Below are positions 13,252 through 20,238 of a stretch of DNA of 20,265 nt, one piece after another. A program made the translations under genes and the position numbers. The stretch is from CAZWES01 sp964632395 (lineage in GTDB: Bacteria; Patescibacteriota; Gracilibacteria; Peribacterales; Peribacteraceae). How positions within the stretch are numbered: position 1 is the stretch's first letter; every line of letters starts with the position of its first letter. The stretch spans positions 1 through 20,265 of the forward strand of contig CAZWES010000023.1 of NCBI GenBank assembly GCA_964632395.1, written 5' to 3'. The notes beneath the pieces were generated by a model that was not told the DNA's origin, ran no database searches, and saw only the letters and a program-made list of their open reading frames with translations.

Positions 13252-14493
13252 TCACCGCACCACCATCTCCTTCCTCCCCGGCCCCGTTCCAATAAACATG
13301 ACAGGTACGTCCACCGCCTTTTCCACGTATTTGACGTAATCTCGTGCTTTCTTCGGCAATTTGCTGAATGAGGAAACACCTGCTGTGGATTTTTGCCATC
13401 CCGGTAGCTTCTTCACTCTCCTGCCATTGTAAACAGGAATTTCCTTTTCGGCATCCAGTACATCAAGCTTGGTGATATTCAAATGCGTGAAACCGTTCAG
13501 ATCAATTGCACGCTGAAGGTCAGAAACGGAAAGCCAGCCACAACGGCGCGGGCGGCCTGTTGTTGAGCCGTATTCTCCACCCCTCTCCCTGAGTTCATCT
13601 CCTCTCTTACCTTTTACTTCTGTGATGAACGGCCCGCTGCCAACTCGTGTGCAGTAGGCTTTAACAACTCCGATCGTAGAGGCCAAACAGCTTGGCGGAA
13701 GACCCAGCCCCTGCAAAGCGCCCATGATTGTGGTCGATGAACTCGTGACGAACGGATATGTCCCGTGATCAATATCAAGATGAGTTGCCTGCGCTCCCTC
13801 GATCAGAATTGTCTTTTTCTTTTTGATTGCCTTATGAAGATACGTGGGCACATCCTTAATCCTATTTTTGAAGAGTTTTTTTGCTCTGCGGACATGCTCA
13901 AGTTCACGCTTACTATTTACTCGAATGCCAAACATCTTATGAACGTAGGAAGCGTTGTGCTGGAAACGGCGCTTAAATTCCTTTAAGCTCAAAGATGCAA
14001 GATCGCCCATGCGCATCCCCGTCCTATACGCCTTATCCGCATATGCGGGCCCGATTCCGCGCATCGTTGTTCCGATCCCGCTCTTCTTCTTATTCTTGCC
14101 GATTCTCCTGTTTTCAACTACACCATCAACCTTCTTGTGATAATCAAATACGATGTGTGCGGAGGAGGAGATTATCATACGGGGAATTACATCTATTCCA
14201 TCTTCTTTCCTCAGCTTCTCTATCTCATGGATCAGAGTTGGCAAATGAATCACCATGCCTCCACCCAAAACAAGTTTGGTTTTTTTGTTGAGACATCCGC
14301 ACGGAAGAAGATGGAAAATATACTTTTTCCCGTTCGCAACAACAGTATGTCCCGCATTTGCCCCACCACTTGCACGTGCTGCAATATCAAATTGAGAGCT
14401 CAAACGATCAATAACTTTTCCTTTGCCCTCATCTCCCCACTGTGCGCCGATTACGGCGGTTACGGGGCCAAGCTCTTTTAGGGTCTTTTTCAT
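13252..14493 (-). CDS. purA: Adenylosuccinate synthetase
   Basis: 413 residues, slightly shorter than the typical 425-430. It catalyses GTP-dependent joining of IMP and aspartate to adenylosuccinate, the first committed step to AMP. Visible motifs are GAQWGDEGKGK (16-26, catalytic D21), GANAGHTVV (catalytic H49), STTIMGALQGLGL and the STTGRPRRCGW signature. The C-terminus (FIGTGPGRKEMVV) fits the guanine-site GPGR element. All key residues are present. A TATATT box sits 8 nt before the ATG. The response-regulator gene lies upstream on the same strand (45-nt gap). purB is not in the window, so whether the cell makes or only interconverts purines cannot be read here. Confidence 0.95.
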   Translation of the reverse strand: MKKTLKELGPVTAVIGAQWGDEGKGKVIDRLSSQFDIAARASGGANAGHTVVANGKKYIFHLLPCGCLNKKTKLVLGGGMVIHLPTLIHEIEKLRKEDGIDVIPRMIISSSAHIVFDYHKKVDGVVENRRIGKNKKKSGIGTTMRGIGPAYADKAYRTGMRMGDLASLSLKEFKRRFQHNASYVHKMFGIRVNSKRELEHVRRAKKLFKNRIKDVPTYLHKAIKKKKTILIEGAQATHLDIDHGTYPFVTSSSTTIMGALQGLGLPPSCLASTIGVVKAYCTRVGSGPFITEVKGKRGDELRERGGEYGSTTGRPRRCGWLSVSDLQRAIDLNGFTHLNITKLDVLDAEKEIPVYNGRRVKKLPGWQKSTAGVSSFSKLPKKARDYVKYVEKAVDVPVMFIGTGPGRKEMVVR

Positions 14494-14537
14494 GCACTAC
14501 AAATATAGCTCATCGCACAGAAATAATCACGACAAAA

Positions 14538-14921
14538 TTATTTCTTTTTCAGAATTGAATTGATCTTCTTTATAATCTTCGGGAACGGAGAATTTGCCTT
14601 TACAAGAAAATCGGTCGCACCAAGCTCGATCGCGCGATTAACTTCCTCTTCCTGGCCAAGATTACTAAGCACAAGAATCGGAACCGTCTTCCATTTGCTG
14701 CCTGCTTCTTTGAACATTTCAAGCAGCGTAAACCCATCCATTCGTGGCATGATGATATCAAGCAATACCAGATCAAATTGTCCCTCTTTGATTACACGCA
14801 GTGCCGCTTCTCCATCTTCTGCAATAGTCACATTAAACCCTTCTCCGCGCAGTTTTACCTCCAACGCGTGGGAAAGTGCCTTTTCGTCTTCTACGATGAG
14901 TATATGCTTTTGATCTGCCAT
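14538..14921 (-). CDS. Single-domain response regulator (CheY/REC-like)
   Basis: 127 residues forming one receiver domain and nothing else. Acidic pocket E11-D12, phospho-acceptor D55 in LVLLDIIMPRMDG, the switch residue S86 in VLVLSN and K108 in FLVKAN are all present, so it should be phosphorylatable. With no output domain it must act by protein contact. A divergent gene fragment 95 nt away carries a histidine-kinase H-box but is broken, so this regulator may be an orphan or served by another kinase. In several lineages such regulators act on twitching motility, and the pilus genes downstream are suggestive, but that link is inference. Confidence 0.92.
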   Translation of the reverse strand: MADQKHILIVEDEKALSHALEVKLRGEGFNVTIAEDGEAALRVIKEGQFDLVLLDIIMPRMDGFTLLEMFKEAGSKWKTVPILVLSNLGQEEEVNRAIELGATDFLVKANSPFPKIIKKINSILKKK

Positions 14922-15015
14922 CGCTTCATTCTAACACGATTACCGATTTTTAGCAATGCTGGGCAAATGAGCCCATATATGGTAATATGGTAATGAAAAG
15001 CAAAACCAATAAATT

Positions 15016-15213
15016 ATGACTCCTATTATTCTTTCGGCTGCGATGCTCGCGGTTTCCGGGCTCCTGATTCTCCTTCTGCGCGAGGAGATAAAATATCGAA
15101 AGCTTGTTGACATGGAACACAGCCGCTCAGCGATGCTTGCAATCCTGTCTCATCGCCTCAGGACGCCGCTTACTTACGTTAAAAGCAGGAGTTCCCCTTG
15201 CATGTGCACTTGA
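15016..15213 (+). pseudogene. Histidine kinase, N-terminal fragment
   Basis: MTPIILSAAMLAVSGLLILLL forms one membrane helix and is followed by a short linker and the HisKA box LAILSHRLRTPLTYVK with the phospho-accepting His. The frame then ends within ten residues. The sequence downstream (from about 15179) is a different protein in another frame. The dimerisation helix 2 and the whole ATPase domain are missing, so this cannot be a working kinase. It is divergent from the single-domain response regulator, a natural partner. Confidence 0.75.
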
Positions 15214-15313
15214 GCTATTTGAAAAAGATGCACCACGAGGAGGAAGGCAAAAGCTAATAGCACATCTTCGCAATCAGGTGGAAACAGGTCATGAGCTTGC
15301 TGTACTTTTCCGG
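15179..15313 (+). pseudogene. PilC/GspF inner-membrane pilus protein, internal fragment
   Basis: In the second frame the translation LKAGVPLACALELFEKDAP, then IAHLRNQVETGHELAVLFRKH, matches the start of the GspF/PilC cytoplasmic domain (LLxAGVPLxxALELL ... VExGxSLxxAL). Only about 45 residues remain. No start, no membrane helices and no second domain are present. It joins directly to the histidine-kinase fragment before it and the pilin fragment after it, so it is a relic. Confidence 0.65.
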
Positions 15314-15539
15314 AAGCACATACACGATGTATGCCGGTGATACATACGCAGGTCGCAGCGATCAGTTTGATGAGGTGCATACGATCGATGGGACATACAC
15401 GCTCTCTGGTACTTCGGAGATCACGTTTGAAAAGTACTCAGGCAAAGCGAATCCATCTGGAACGGTGACGATAGCTCATCCGGAGGTGGGGAGTGTGAGT
15501 ATTGTTGTTAATTCTGCGGGAGGTATTTCTGTTCAATAG
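15300..15539 (+). pseudogene. Type IV pilin-like protein, C-terminal fragment
   Basis: A third frame reads YFSGSTYTMYAGDTYAG, then GTYTLSGTSEITFEKYSG, and finishes SGTVTIAHPEVGSVSIVVNS AGGISVQ. This is the beta-rich C-terminal half of a GspH-like minor pilin. The hydrophobic N-terminal helix and cleavage site are absent. An ATG at 15291 exists, but the product would lack export information. Probably the remainder of a gene lost by deletion. Confidence 0.6.
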
Positions 15540-15544
15540 CCCTC

Positions 15545-15602
15545 TTGCATCGCCATATCGGGTGGGTATATAATAGAGTCTGCAAGTTAGTTTAAAGCTA
15601 AC
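15545..15602 (+). promoter_or_regulatory. AbiE operon promoter and operator candidate
   Basis: TTGCAT (15545-15550), an 18-nt spacer and TATAAT (15569-15574). Just downstream, over the likely transcript start, is the inverted repeat GTTAG...CTAAC (15586-15602). AbiEi-type antitoxins are known to bind inverted repeats at their own promoter. Confidence 0.6.
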
Positions 15603-15622
15603 ATCCAGTTCACGCTTACTCC

Positions 15623-16201
15623 ATGAAAAAGGGAAATTACATGGCGGCGATACTGCGCTCGGATCAAACGGTATTCTCCGTAAAAGATATTCAGATGCTT
15701 TGGGGGGAATCGTGTTCTCCCGCGGCGAGAGTAAGGCTGAATTACTACGTGCGACACGGAGAACTTTACAGGATACGCAGAGGTCTCTACGCAAAGAACG
15801 TAAATTACGATAGGTTTGAATTGGCAACCAAGATATGTACTCCGTCATATATAGGGTTTGAGACTGTGCTGCAAAAAGCCGGTATTAATTTTCAGTTCTA
15901 CAGCCAGATTTTTTTAGCTTCGTATCTTGCCAGGGAAATGAATGTTGATGGGCAGGATTACTGCTTTAGGAGAATTAAAAAATCCGTACTTACCAATTCC
16001 AAAGGCATAGATCAGACAGGAAAGTATCCGATAGCTACGGCTGAACGGGCACTTTTGGATTCCATTTATCTGTATAAAAATTATTACTTCGATAATTTAT
16101 CGCCAATTAACTGGGGCAGAGTTTACGAGATTCTTCCCATCTATAACAATAAGCGCATGGAGAAAGCAATTCAAAAATATTATAAAAATTATCAAAAGTG
16201 A
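15623..16201 (+). CDS. AbiEi-type antitoxin (type IV TA, transcriptional autoregulator)
   Basis: 192 residues, or 186 from the ATG at 15641, which has a better upstream AAAGGG. The N-terminal winged-helix part (FSVKDIQMLW, ARVRLNYYVRHGELYRIRRGLYAK) is followed by the characteristic ELATKICTPSYIGFETVLQKAGI and the TAERALLDSIYL segment of the AbiEi/DUF6088 group. AbiEi represses its operon and counters the AbiEii toxin without direct binding. The gene is followed after one base by the nucleotidyltransferase toxin. The pair lies between two pilin fragments and so appears to be an insertion in the pilus locus. Confidence 0.8.
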   Translation: MKKGNYMAAILRSDQTVFSVKDIQMLWGESCSPAARVRLNYYVRHGELYRIRRGLYAKNVNYDRFELATKICTPSYIGFETVLQKAGINFQFYSQIFLASYLAREMNVDGQDYCFRRIKKSVLTNSKGIDQTGKYPIATAERALLDSIYLYKNYYFDNLSPINWGRVYEILPIYNNKRMEKAIQKYYKNYQK

Positions 16202-16202
16202 T

Positions 16203-16901
16203 ATGGCGCTCAACATCACAACCCACCGGAATCTTCTGCTTAAAATCCTAAAGGATATCTACAGCGACACGGCGCTTGGCCCGGTTTTGGGGTTCAAAGG
16301 CGGCACTGCCGCATATTTCTTTTACGATCTGCCAAGATTCTCAGTCGATCTTGATTTTGATCTGCTTGATACAGGAAAAAAAGAAGATGAGGTGTTCCGG
16401 AAGATCGAAAAAATCATAGGCAAATACGGCATTATCCGGGGTCAATATAAAAAGCGTAACACACTGTTTTTCATGCTTGCGTACGACGATGTAAACCATA
16501 ACATCAAGGTGGAAATTTCGCGCAGGGGACACAGCGCCAGTTACGAGCTGAAAAATTATCTCGGCATTTCCATGCTTGTGATGGCAAAAGCCGATATGGC
16601 GGCCAACAAGCTGCTTGCCCTCTTAAACAGAACCTCAGCCGCCAGCCGCGATATTTATGATGTCTGGTTTTGTCTGCAAAATATTTGGCCAATAAATGAA
16701 GAGATCATAAAAGAAAGGAGCGGCATAAGCTTTAAGAACTATCTGAAAAAATGCATCGCCTTCGTAGAAAAATACAATGATAAGTACATCCTGCAGGGCA
16801 TGGGAGAATTGCTGACGGAAAAACAAAAGGCATGGGTGAAGGCAGACCTGAAGAATGAAACAGTCTTTCTACTTAAGGTATTACTGGACGGTAAAAAATG
16901 A
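16203..16901 (+). CDS. AbiEii-type nucleotidyltransferase toxin
   Basis: 232 residues of the AbiEii/DUF1814 family. Motif I is GFKGGTAAYFF (G33-G34-T35). Motif II is RFSVDLDFDL with R45, S47, D49 and D51 as the expected nucleotide and metal ligands. Motif III lies in KVEISRR, and motif IV in KADMAANKLLALLNR...RDIYDVWF. All look intact, so the enzyme should be active. The family transfers nucleotides to tRNA or other targets and blocks growth; some pairs abort phage infection. It is co-transcribed with the AbiEi-type gene. Its stop overlaps the start of a pilin N-terminal fragment (ATGA, 16898-16901). Confidence 0.85.
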   Translation: MALNITTHRNLLLKILKDIYSDTALGPVLGFKGGTAAYFFYDLPRFSVDLDFDLLDTGKKEDEVFRKIEKIIGKYGIIRGQYKKRNTLFFMLAYDDVNHNIKVEISRRGHSASYELKNYLGISMLVMAKADMAANKLLALLNRTSAASRDIYDVWFCLQNIWPINEEIIKERSGISFKNYLKKCIAFVEKYNDKYILQGMGELLTEKQKAWVKADLKNETVFLLKVLLDGKK

Positions 16902-16969
16902 TGAAATCCTCTGCACGTCCAGGCCAGGCCCTCCTCGAAGTCATCGTGTTCGACAGAGCGATCCTTTAG
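16901..16969 (+). pseudogene. Type IV prepilin, N-terminal fragment
   Basis: MKSSARPGQALLEVIV is a class III (prepilin) signal: basic leader, Gly before the cleavage site, then hydrophobic residues with Glu at position +5. After that the frame gives FDRAIL and stops where a GC-rich palindrome begins. The rest of the hydrophobic helix and the pilin body are absent. The start overlaps the AbiEii stop, so it may still be translated as a peptide. Confidence 0.6.
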
Positions 16970-17047
16970 TGCTTTGCGGGCATTGGGGTTGGCAGGGCTG
17001 TAAAGCGTTCTTTAACTCGCTCTGCCCGCCCGATGGTCGGACGGGCG
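16954..17047. repeat. GC-rich palindromic segment interrupting a prepilin gene
   Basis: CAGAGCGA (16954-16961) pairs with TCGCTCTG (17017-17024), and CGCCCG (17027-17032) with CGGGCG (17042-17047). The prepilin reading frame ends within it. The second hairpin resembles the palindrome in the tRNA at 2-39. Confidence 0.6.
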
Positions 17048-17077
17048 AACAATATAACAATATAATCCTATAACAAT

Positions 17078-17584
17078 ATGCAACGGTCAGGCTTTACTCT
17101 CATAGAACTCACTATCTACATCGCCCTCACCGCGATCGTTGTCGTTGCTCTGCTCAAGATCATGCTTACGGTAATCGGATCTCAGGAGAAAACAGAAATG
17201 ACAAGCCACGTGCAGCAGGAACTCAGGATGACAATGGATCGCATGACTTACACGGCACGCAATGCCGTTTCTGTAAATACAGGATCATCCATTTTTGGTG
17301 CAAGCGGAGGAACGCTGTCGCTTGCAATGAGTGGTTCCTCTATCAACCCGACAGTCTTCTTTCTATCTGGAAGCAGCATCTATTCGGCTGAGGCAGGCAC
17401 AAATACCGGAGCACTTACCTCAAGTAAAATATTGGTTGATGAACTGCAGTTTACAAATCTGACCGCAACAGGAGCATCTGCAACGGTCAAAATAGAGGTG
17501 CATGGAACGGATGTGGTTGCAGGAGGAGATAAGACATATGAGGATGAGATGGGGATTTCTACTTCTGTTACCTTGCGACAATGA
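17078..17584 (+). CDS. Type IV prepilin-like protein (PulJ/PilW-like minor pilin)
   Basis: 168 residues. The N-terminus MQRSGFTLIELTIYIALTAI is a textbook prepilin: short basic leader, cleavage at G5/F6, Glu at +5 (E10), then a hydrophobic helix. The remainder is Ser/Thr/Gly-rich and beta-like. The 'LRMTMDRMTYTARNA' segment after the helix is usual for PulJ/PilW minor pilins. Processing would need a prepilin peptidase, which is not in the window. A TATAAT (17061-17066) lies 11 nt before the ATG. The stop overlaps the next start (ATGA). Confidence 0.85.
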   Translation: MQRSGFTLIELTIYIALTAIVVVALLKIMLTVIGSQEKTEMTSHVQQELRMTMDRMTYTARNAVSVNTGSSIFGASGGTLSLAMSGSSINPTVFFLSGSSIYSAEAGTNTGALTSSKILVDELQFTNLTATGASATVKIEVHGTDVVAGGDKTYEDEMGISTSVTLRQ

Positions 17585-18090
17585 TTATGAAAGACGCCAA
17601 GCACCAAGCACCAAATTCCAAAAGAATTTCAAATAACAAATTCCAAAACCCTTTGAGATTTGGAATTTGGAATTCTTTTGGTGCTTGGAATTTGGAATTT
17701 GGTGCTTCCCGGTCGTCTAGACCGGGTGCAATGCTACTCATGACCGTCCTCATCGCCGGAGCTGTCGCATTGACCATAGGTCTCTCCATTGCACTCAGAG
17801 GTATTGGCGAACTCGATATGGGATTTTCGGAAAATCAAACTCTTGAGACTCTTGCAATTGCAGACGGATGCGCACAGGAGGCGCTTCTTCGTTTATCCAG
17901 AGATAGTGACTACTTAGGTGCGACGGGCTTAACAGTTGGGGAGGGGGCTTGCAATATCACGGTCTCTGGTTCCGGAGATGAAAGAACTGTGTCAGTAGAT
18001 GCAACTCTTGACCGCTGGTCGCGCAATGTAACCATGGAACTGGATCTTTCGACCAGCCCAATTACTATTGTCGGGTGGAGTCAGGAGTAA
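17581..18090 (+). CDS. GspK/PilX-like pilus assembly protein with repeat-derived N-terminal extension
   Basis: 169 residues. From residue 47 it reads RPGAMLLMTVLIAGAVALTI, a prepilin-type cleavage site and hydrophobic helix of the GspK/PilX sort, then a small soluble domain. Residues 6-42 are the translation of an AT-rich palindromic repeat (17597-17707) that happens to stay open and in frame. The prepilin leader has thus grown from perhaps ten to about 49 residues. The ATGA overlap with the upstream pilin is retained, so the long form is what would be made unless an internal start (ATG at 17731) is used. Glu at +5 is absent, as in GspK-type members that cap the pilus tip. Function of the altered form is uncertain. 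Confidence 0.7.
   Translation: MIMKDAKHQAPNSKRISNNKFQNPLRFGIWNSFGAWNLEFGASRSSRPGAMLLMTVLIAGAVALTIGLSIALRGIGELDMGFSENQTLETLAIADGCAQEALLRLSRDSDYLGATGLTVGEGACNITVSGSGDERTVSVDATLDRWSRNVTMELDLSTSPITIVGWSQE
17597..17707. repeat. AT-rich palindromic repeat, copy 3 (intragenic)
   Basis: The left arm caagcaccaaattccaaaa is repeated with a duplicated caagcac. The right arm (17655-17707) ends with gtgcttgg and gtgctt. No stop codons occur in the reading frame of the host gene. A small palindrome CCCGGTC/GACCGGG (17708-17726) follows at once. Confidence 0.85.
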
Positions 18091-19393
18091 TAAAGCTGAT
18101 ATCATTGTCACAGTGTTCCGCTCTGCACCCGTCTTCGGCCTCTACATAACAGAAACAGATATAACTGTGGGATCGGCCAGGAAGAGCAAAAGTATCTTTA
18201 CAGTCTTTGCAAGGGGTAAGAGATCTCTGCCGGAAGGTTTGGTAAAAAATGGAATCATCCAGAACCCCAAGGAATGCGGAGAAATTCTAAAACAACTGAT
18301 GCTCTCGCTCAGGCTTTCCACAATTATCAAGAATATAAATATTTGCCTTTCGCCGGATCACGTTTACACAGCACTCATAACTTTGCCAAAGGCTCGTAAG
18401 AAAGAGATGGAATCGCTTCTTAGAGAGGAAATTTCCAAAACAATTCCCGAGGATTACGACACGCTATCCATCATCACAAGACCTCTGGAATCCAAGAAAG
18501 GAAAGCAGGCTTTTGCGGTAATAGCCGCAAAACGTGAATTAATTGATGGCATACAAAACACATGCAAAGCAGCCGGCATAGCTCCAAAATACATAGCAGG
18601 CACAACGACTGTTTATAAAGAAGCATTTCAGGATGATGACTCTTTGCTGCTCGTATCATCTGTTCCTGTTCCAACTGTCACGCTTTTTCAGCAGGATTGC
18701 CCGGTTGATGAGGCAGTGCTCTCGCAAGAATCTAAACAGGATCAGGTTATCAATGATGCTGCGGACATCATTAAAAGCGCGAAAGAAATAAATTTACCTA
18801 TCAAAAGTGCAAAAGTAGTCGGCACGCCTGCGCTTATTTCCAGAGTAAAAAATCTGCTTACGAAAGAGGGTTTGAGCATTCCATCTGCACTGATAGCAAA
18901 AGATCTGTGCAAAAAGAAAGAGGATTACGAATTTCTTCCGGCCATGGCCGCATCTCTAATTGGCAAGGATTTCGAATTAAGTTTCTCTGTTTCTACTCCG
19001 GCCAAACCTCAGGTGAGCAAGATCCAGAAGCCTGCGCAAGAGAAACCGGTTGAGGAACAGACTAAGCCACCACCTCCTCGTGCTACCGGAAACAAACGCC
19101 TGATTTTCATGTGCTTACTTTTGGTAGTTGTTGCCTTTGCATCCGGTGCTTTCGTGTACTTTGCACGATTTGCATCCAAACCGACTGAAGAGCAGAAACC
19201 ACAGGATGTTCCGGAAGTCATTGAAACCCCAGAGCCCGTATCAGAAGAAAAAAAGGATGAACCGGAATCTGCGCCTGAAGTCTTGACTGGTGCAACGGTG
19301 GAGCAGGGGACTGGGGCTACTGTTTCAACTGGAACGGGTCATTCGGTGACTGAGACTGGATCTTCGGTTAAGACGGGGACGGGGGCATTGTGA
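18068..19393 (+). CDS. PilM-like pilus inner-membrane component with a C-terminal membrane anchor
   Basis: 441 residues if started at the TTG 18068, which overlaps the upstream gene by 23 nt; a GTG at 18113 (FRSAPVFGLYITETDITVG) is the better protein start but lacks a well-placed ribosome site. The first 300 residues follow the PilM/actin-like pattern: FGLYITETDITVG phosphate-1-like strand, NINICLSPDHVYTALITLPKA, then LREEISKTIPEDYDTLS. A single membrane helix (about 343-366, RLIFMCLLLVVVAFASGAF) comes after a proline-rich linker. Beyond it is a Glu/Pro-rich tail ending with Thr-Gly-rich repeats (GTGATVSTGTG). PilM normally has no anchor; here a PilN-like membrane segment may have been joined. 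It lies at the end of the pilus gene group. Confidence 0.65.
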   Translation: MSGGVRSNKADIIVTVFRSAPVFGLYITETDITVGSARKSKSIFTVFARGKRSLPEGLVKNGIIQNPKECGEILKQLMLSLRLSTIIKNINICLSPDHVYTALITLPKARKKEMESLLREEISKTIPEDYDTLSIITRPLESKKGKQAFAVIAAKRELIDGIQNTCKAAGIAPKYIAGTTTVYKEAFQDDDSLLLVSSVPVPTVTLFQQDCPVDEAVLSQESKQDQVINDAADIIKSAKEINLPIKSAKVVGTPALISRVKNLLTKEGLSIPSALIAKDLCKKKEDYEFLPAMAASLIGKDFELSFSVSTPAKPQVSKIQKPAQEKPVEEQTKPPPPRATGNKRLIFMCLLLVVVAFASGAFVYFARFASKPTEEQKPQDVPEVIETPEPVSEEKKDEPESAPEVLTGATVEQGTGATVSTGTGHSVTETGSSVKTGTGAL

Positions 19394-19397
19394 AGAC

Positions 19398-19474
19398 TGG
19401 TACCCTGGACAGGAATCGAACCTGTGACCTGAAGCTTAGAAGGCTTCCGCTCTATCCAACTGAGCTACCAGGGC
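19398..19474 (-). tRNA. tRNA-Arg (anticodon TCT)
   Basis: On the minus strand a 77-nt cloverleaf: acceptor GCCCTGG/CCAGGGT, D-arm GCTC...GAGC, anticodon stem GAAGC/GCTTC with loop CTTCTAA (anticodon TCT, reading AGA), T-arm ACAGG TTCGATT CCTGT and an encoded CCA. Pairing is complete apart from a terminal G-T. Confidence 0.95.
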
Positions 19475-19490
19475 ATACCTCTATTCTATC

Positions 19491-19731
19491 AAATTCCAAG
19501 CACCAAATCCCACCTCGCTCCGCCGTAGCGGTATCGCCAGCTCACGGCAAGAATACCAACAACACGCTGGCGATCCGGCTACGCGCCTGCGCGCCGAAGC
19601 CGCTACGGCGGCGCAGGCGCGAAGGCGAGAAAGAATCTCAAATTCCAAATCTCAAAGGATAATCCATCGGACAGTATCAGGCTTTGGAATTTGAGATTTG
19701 GAATTCTTTTGGTGCTTGGGATTTGGTGCTT
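19491..19731. repeat. AT-rich palindromic repeat, copy 4, with a nested GC-rich insert
   Basis: Left arm: aattccaagcaccaaat, then a GC-rich insert (about 19509-19630, with cgccgtagcgg/ccgctacggcg and cgccagc/gctggcg pairs), then aaagaatctcaaattccaaatctcaaag. Right arm: ctttggaatttgagatttgg to ggtgctt (19681-19731). The insert is itself palindromic and divides the left arm just before aaagaatctc. Confidence 0.8.
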
Positions 19732-19755
19732 TCTCACATCAGGTTACTTATCATC

Positions 19756-19764
19756 TGATATAAT
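19756..19764 (+). promoter_or_regulatory. Extended -10 promoter
   Basis: TGATATAAT: a TGN extension followed by a consensus TATAAT (19759-19764). The ATG at 19774 is 9 nt on. The -35 region is poor, as extended -10 promoters tolerate. Confidence 0.6.
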
Positions 19765-19773
19765 ACTAGGTAG

Positions 19774-20208
19774 ATGGATAATCAAACCTTGACCCCAGAA
19801 CAGAAGGCAGATATTGAAAAGAATAAGGATGTTGCCGCCATGAGCTACCTCTGGATCATTTCCATCATTGTTCTTTATGCAAGGCGCGATTCTCCCTTTG
19901 TTCAGTACCACGCAAAGCAGGGACTTTGGCTTTTTGTGCTAAGCATTCCTTTGTGGTTGATTCCGGGAATTGGAAGATATTTGGAATTTTTCATATTGGC
20001 CGGAATGATCATCGGGTTCCTTAATGCTGCACAAGGGAAGATGCATGATGTTCCTGTCGTTGGCCAGCTTGCGAAGGGTACGCTGACTCTTGGGGATATT
20101 TGGAAGAAGTTTGTGGGGGCGATTTCGCATGCGCTTGGCGTGCTTAAGAGGGGAATGAGCCACCCTGATAGCGATTCAGGGAAGGGGATCGGAGAAAATT
20201 TACAATGA
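19774..20208 (+). CDS. DUF4870/Tic20-like membrane protein
   Basis: 144 residues. It has the family pattern: a short N-terminal acidic stretch (TPEQKADIEKNK), first helix (VAAMSYLWIISIIVLY), the signature RRDSPFVQYHAKQGLWLF, and then hydrophobic helices to about residue 90 followed by a GKMHDVPVVGQLA turn. The C-terminal 40 residues are soluble. The family's function is not settled; a small membrane protein with the conserved 'FVQYHAKQG' loop is widely distributed in bacteria. It has its own promoter 9 nt upstream, follows a palindromic repeat, and precedes another gene by about 40 nt. Confidence 0.85.
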   Translation: MDNQTLTPEQKADIEKNKDVAAMSYLWIISIIVLYARRDSPFVQYHAKQGLWLFVLSIPLWLIPGIGRYLEFFILAGMIIGFLNAAQGKMHDVPVVGQLAKGTLTLGDIWKKFVGAISHALGVLKRGMSHPDSDSGKGIGENLQ

Positions 20209-20238
20209 TCAATTTACAATTTTCTGCGACAGACCATG

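Noticed and set aside
13047..13399. Frames across the 12869 gene end and the purA 3' end
   Set aside because: Unlikely composition, and they overlap two better-supported genes.
19390..19662. Plus-strand open frame starting MKTGTLDRNRTCDL
   Set aside because: It is the antisense translation of the tRNA-Arg gene followed by the repeat, a common false gene.
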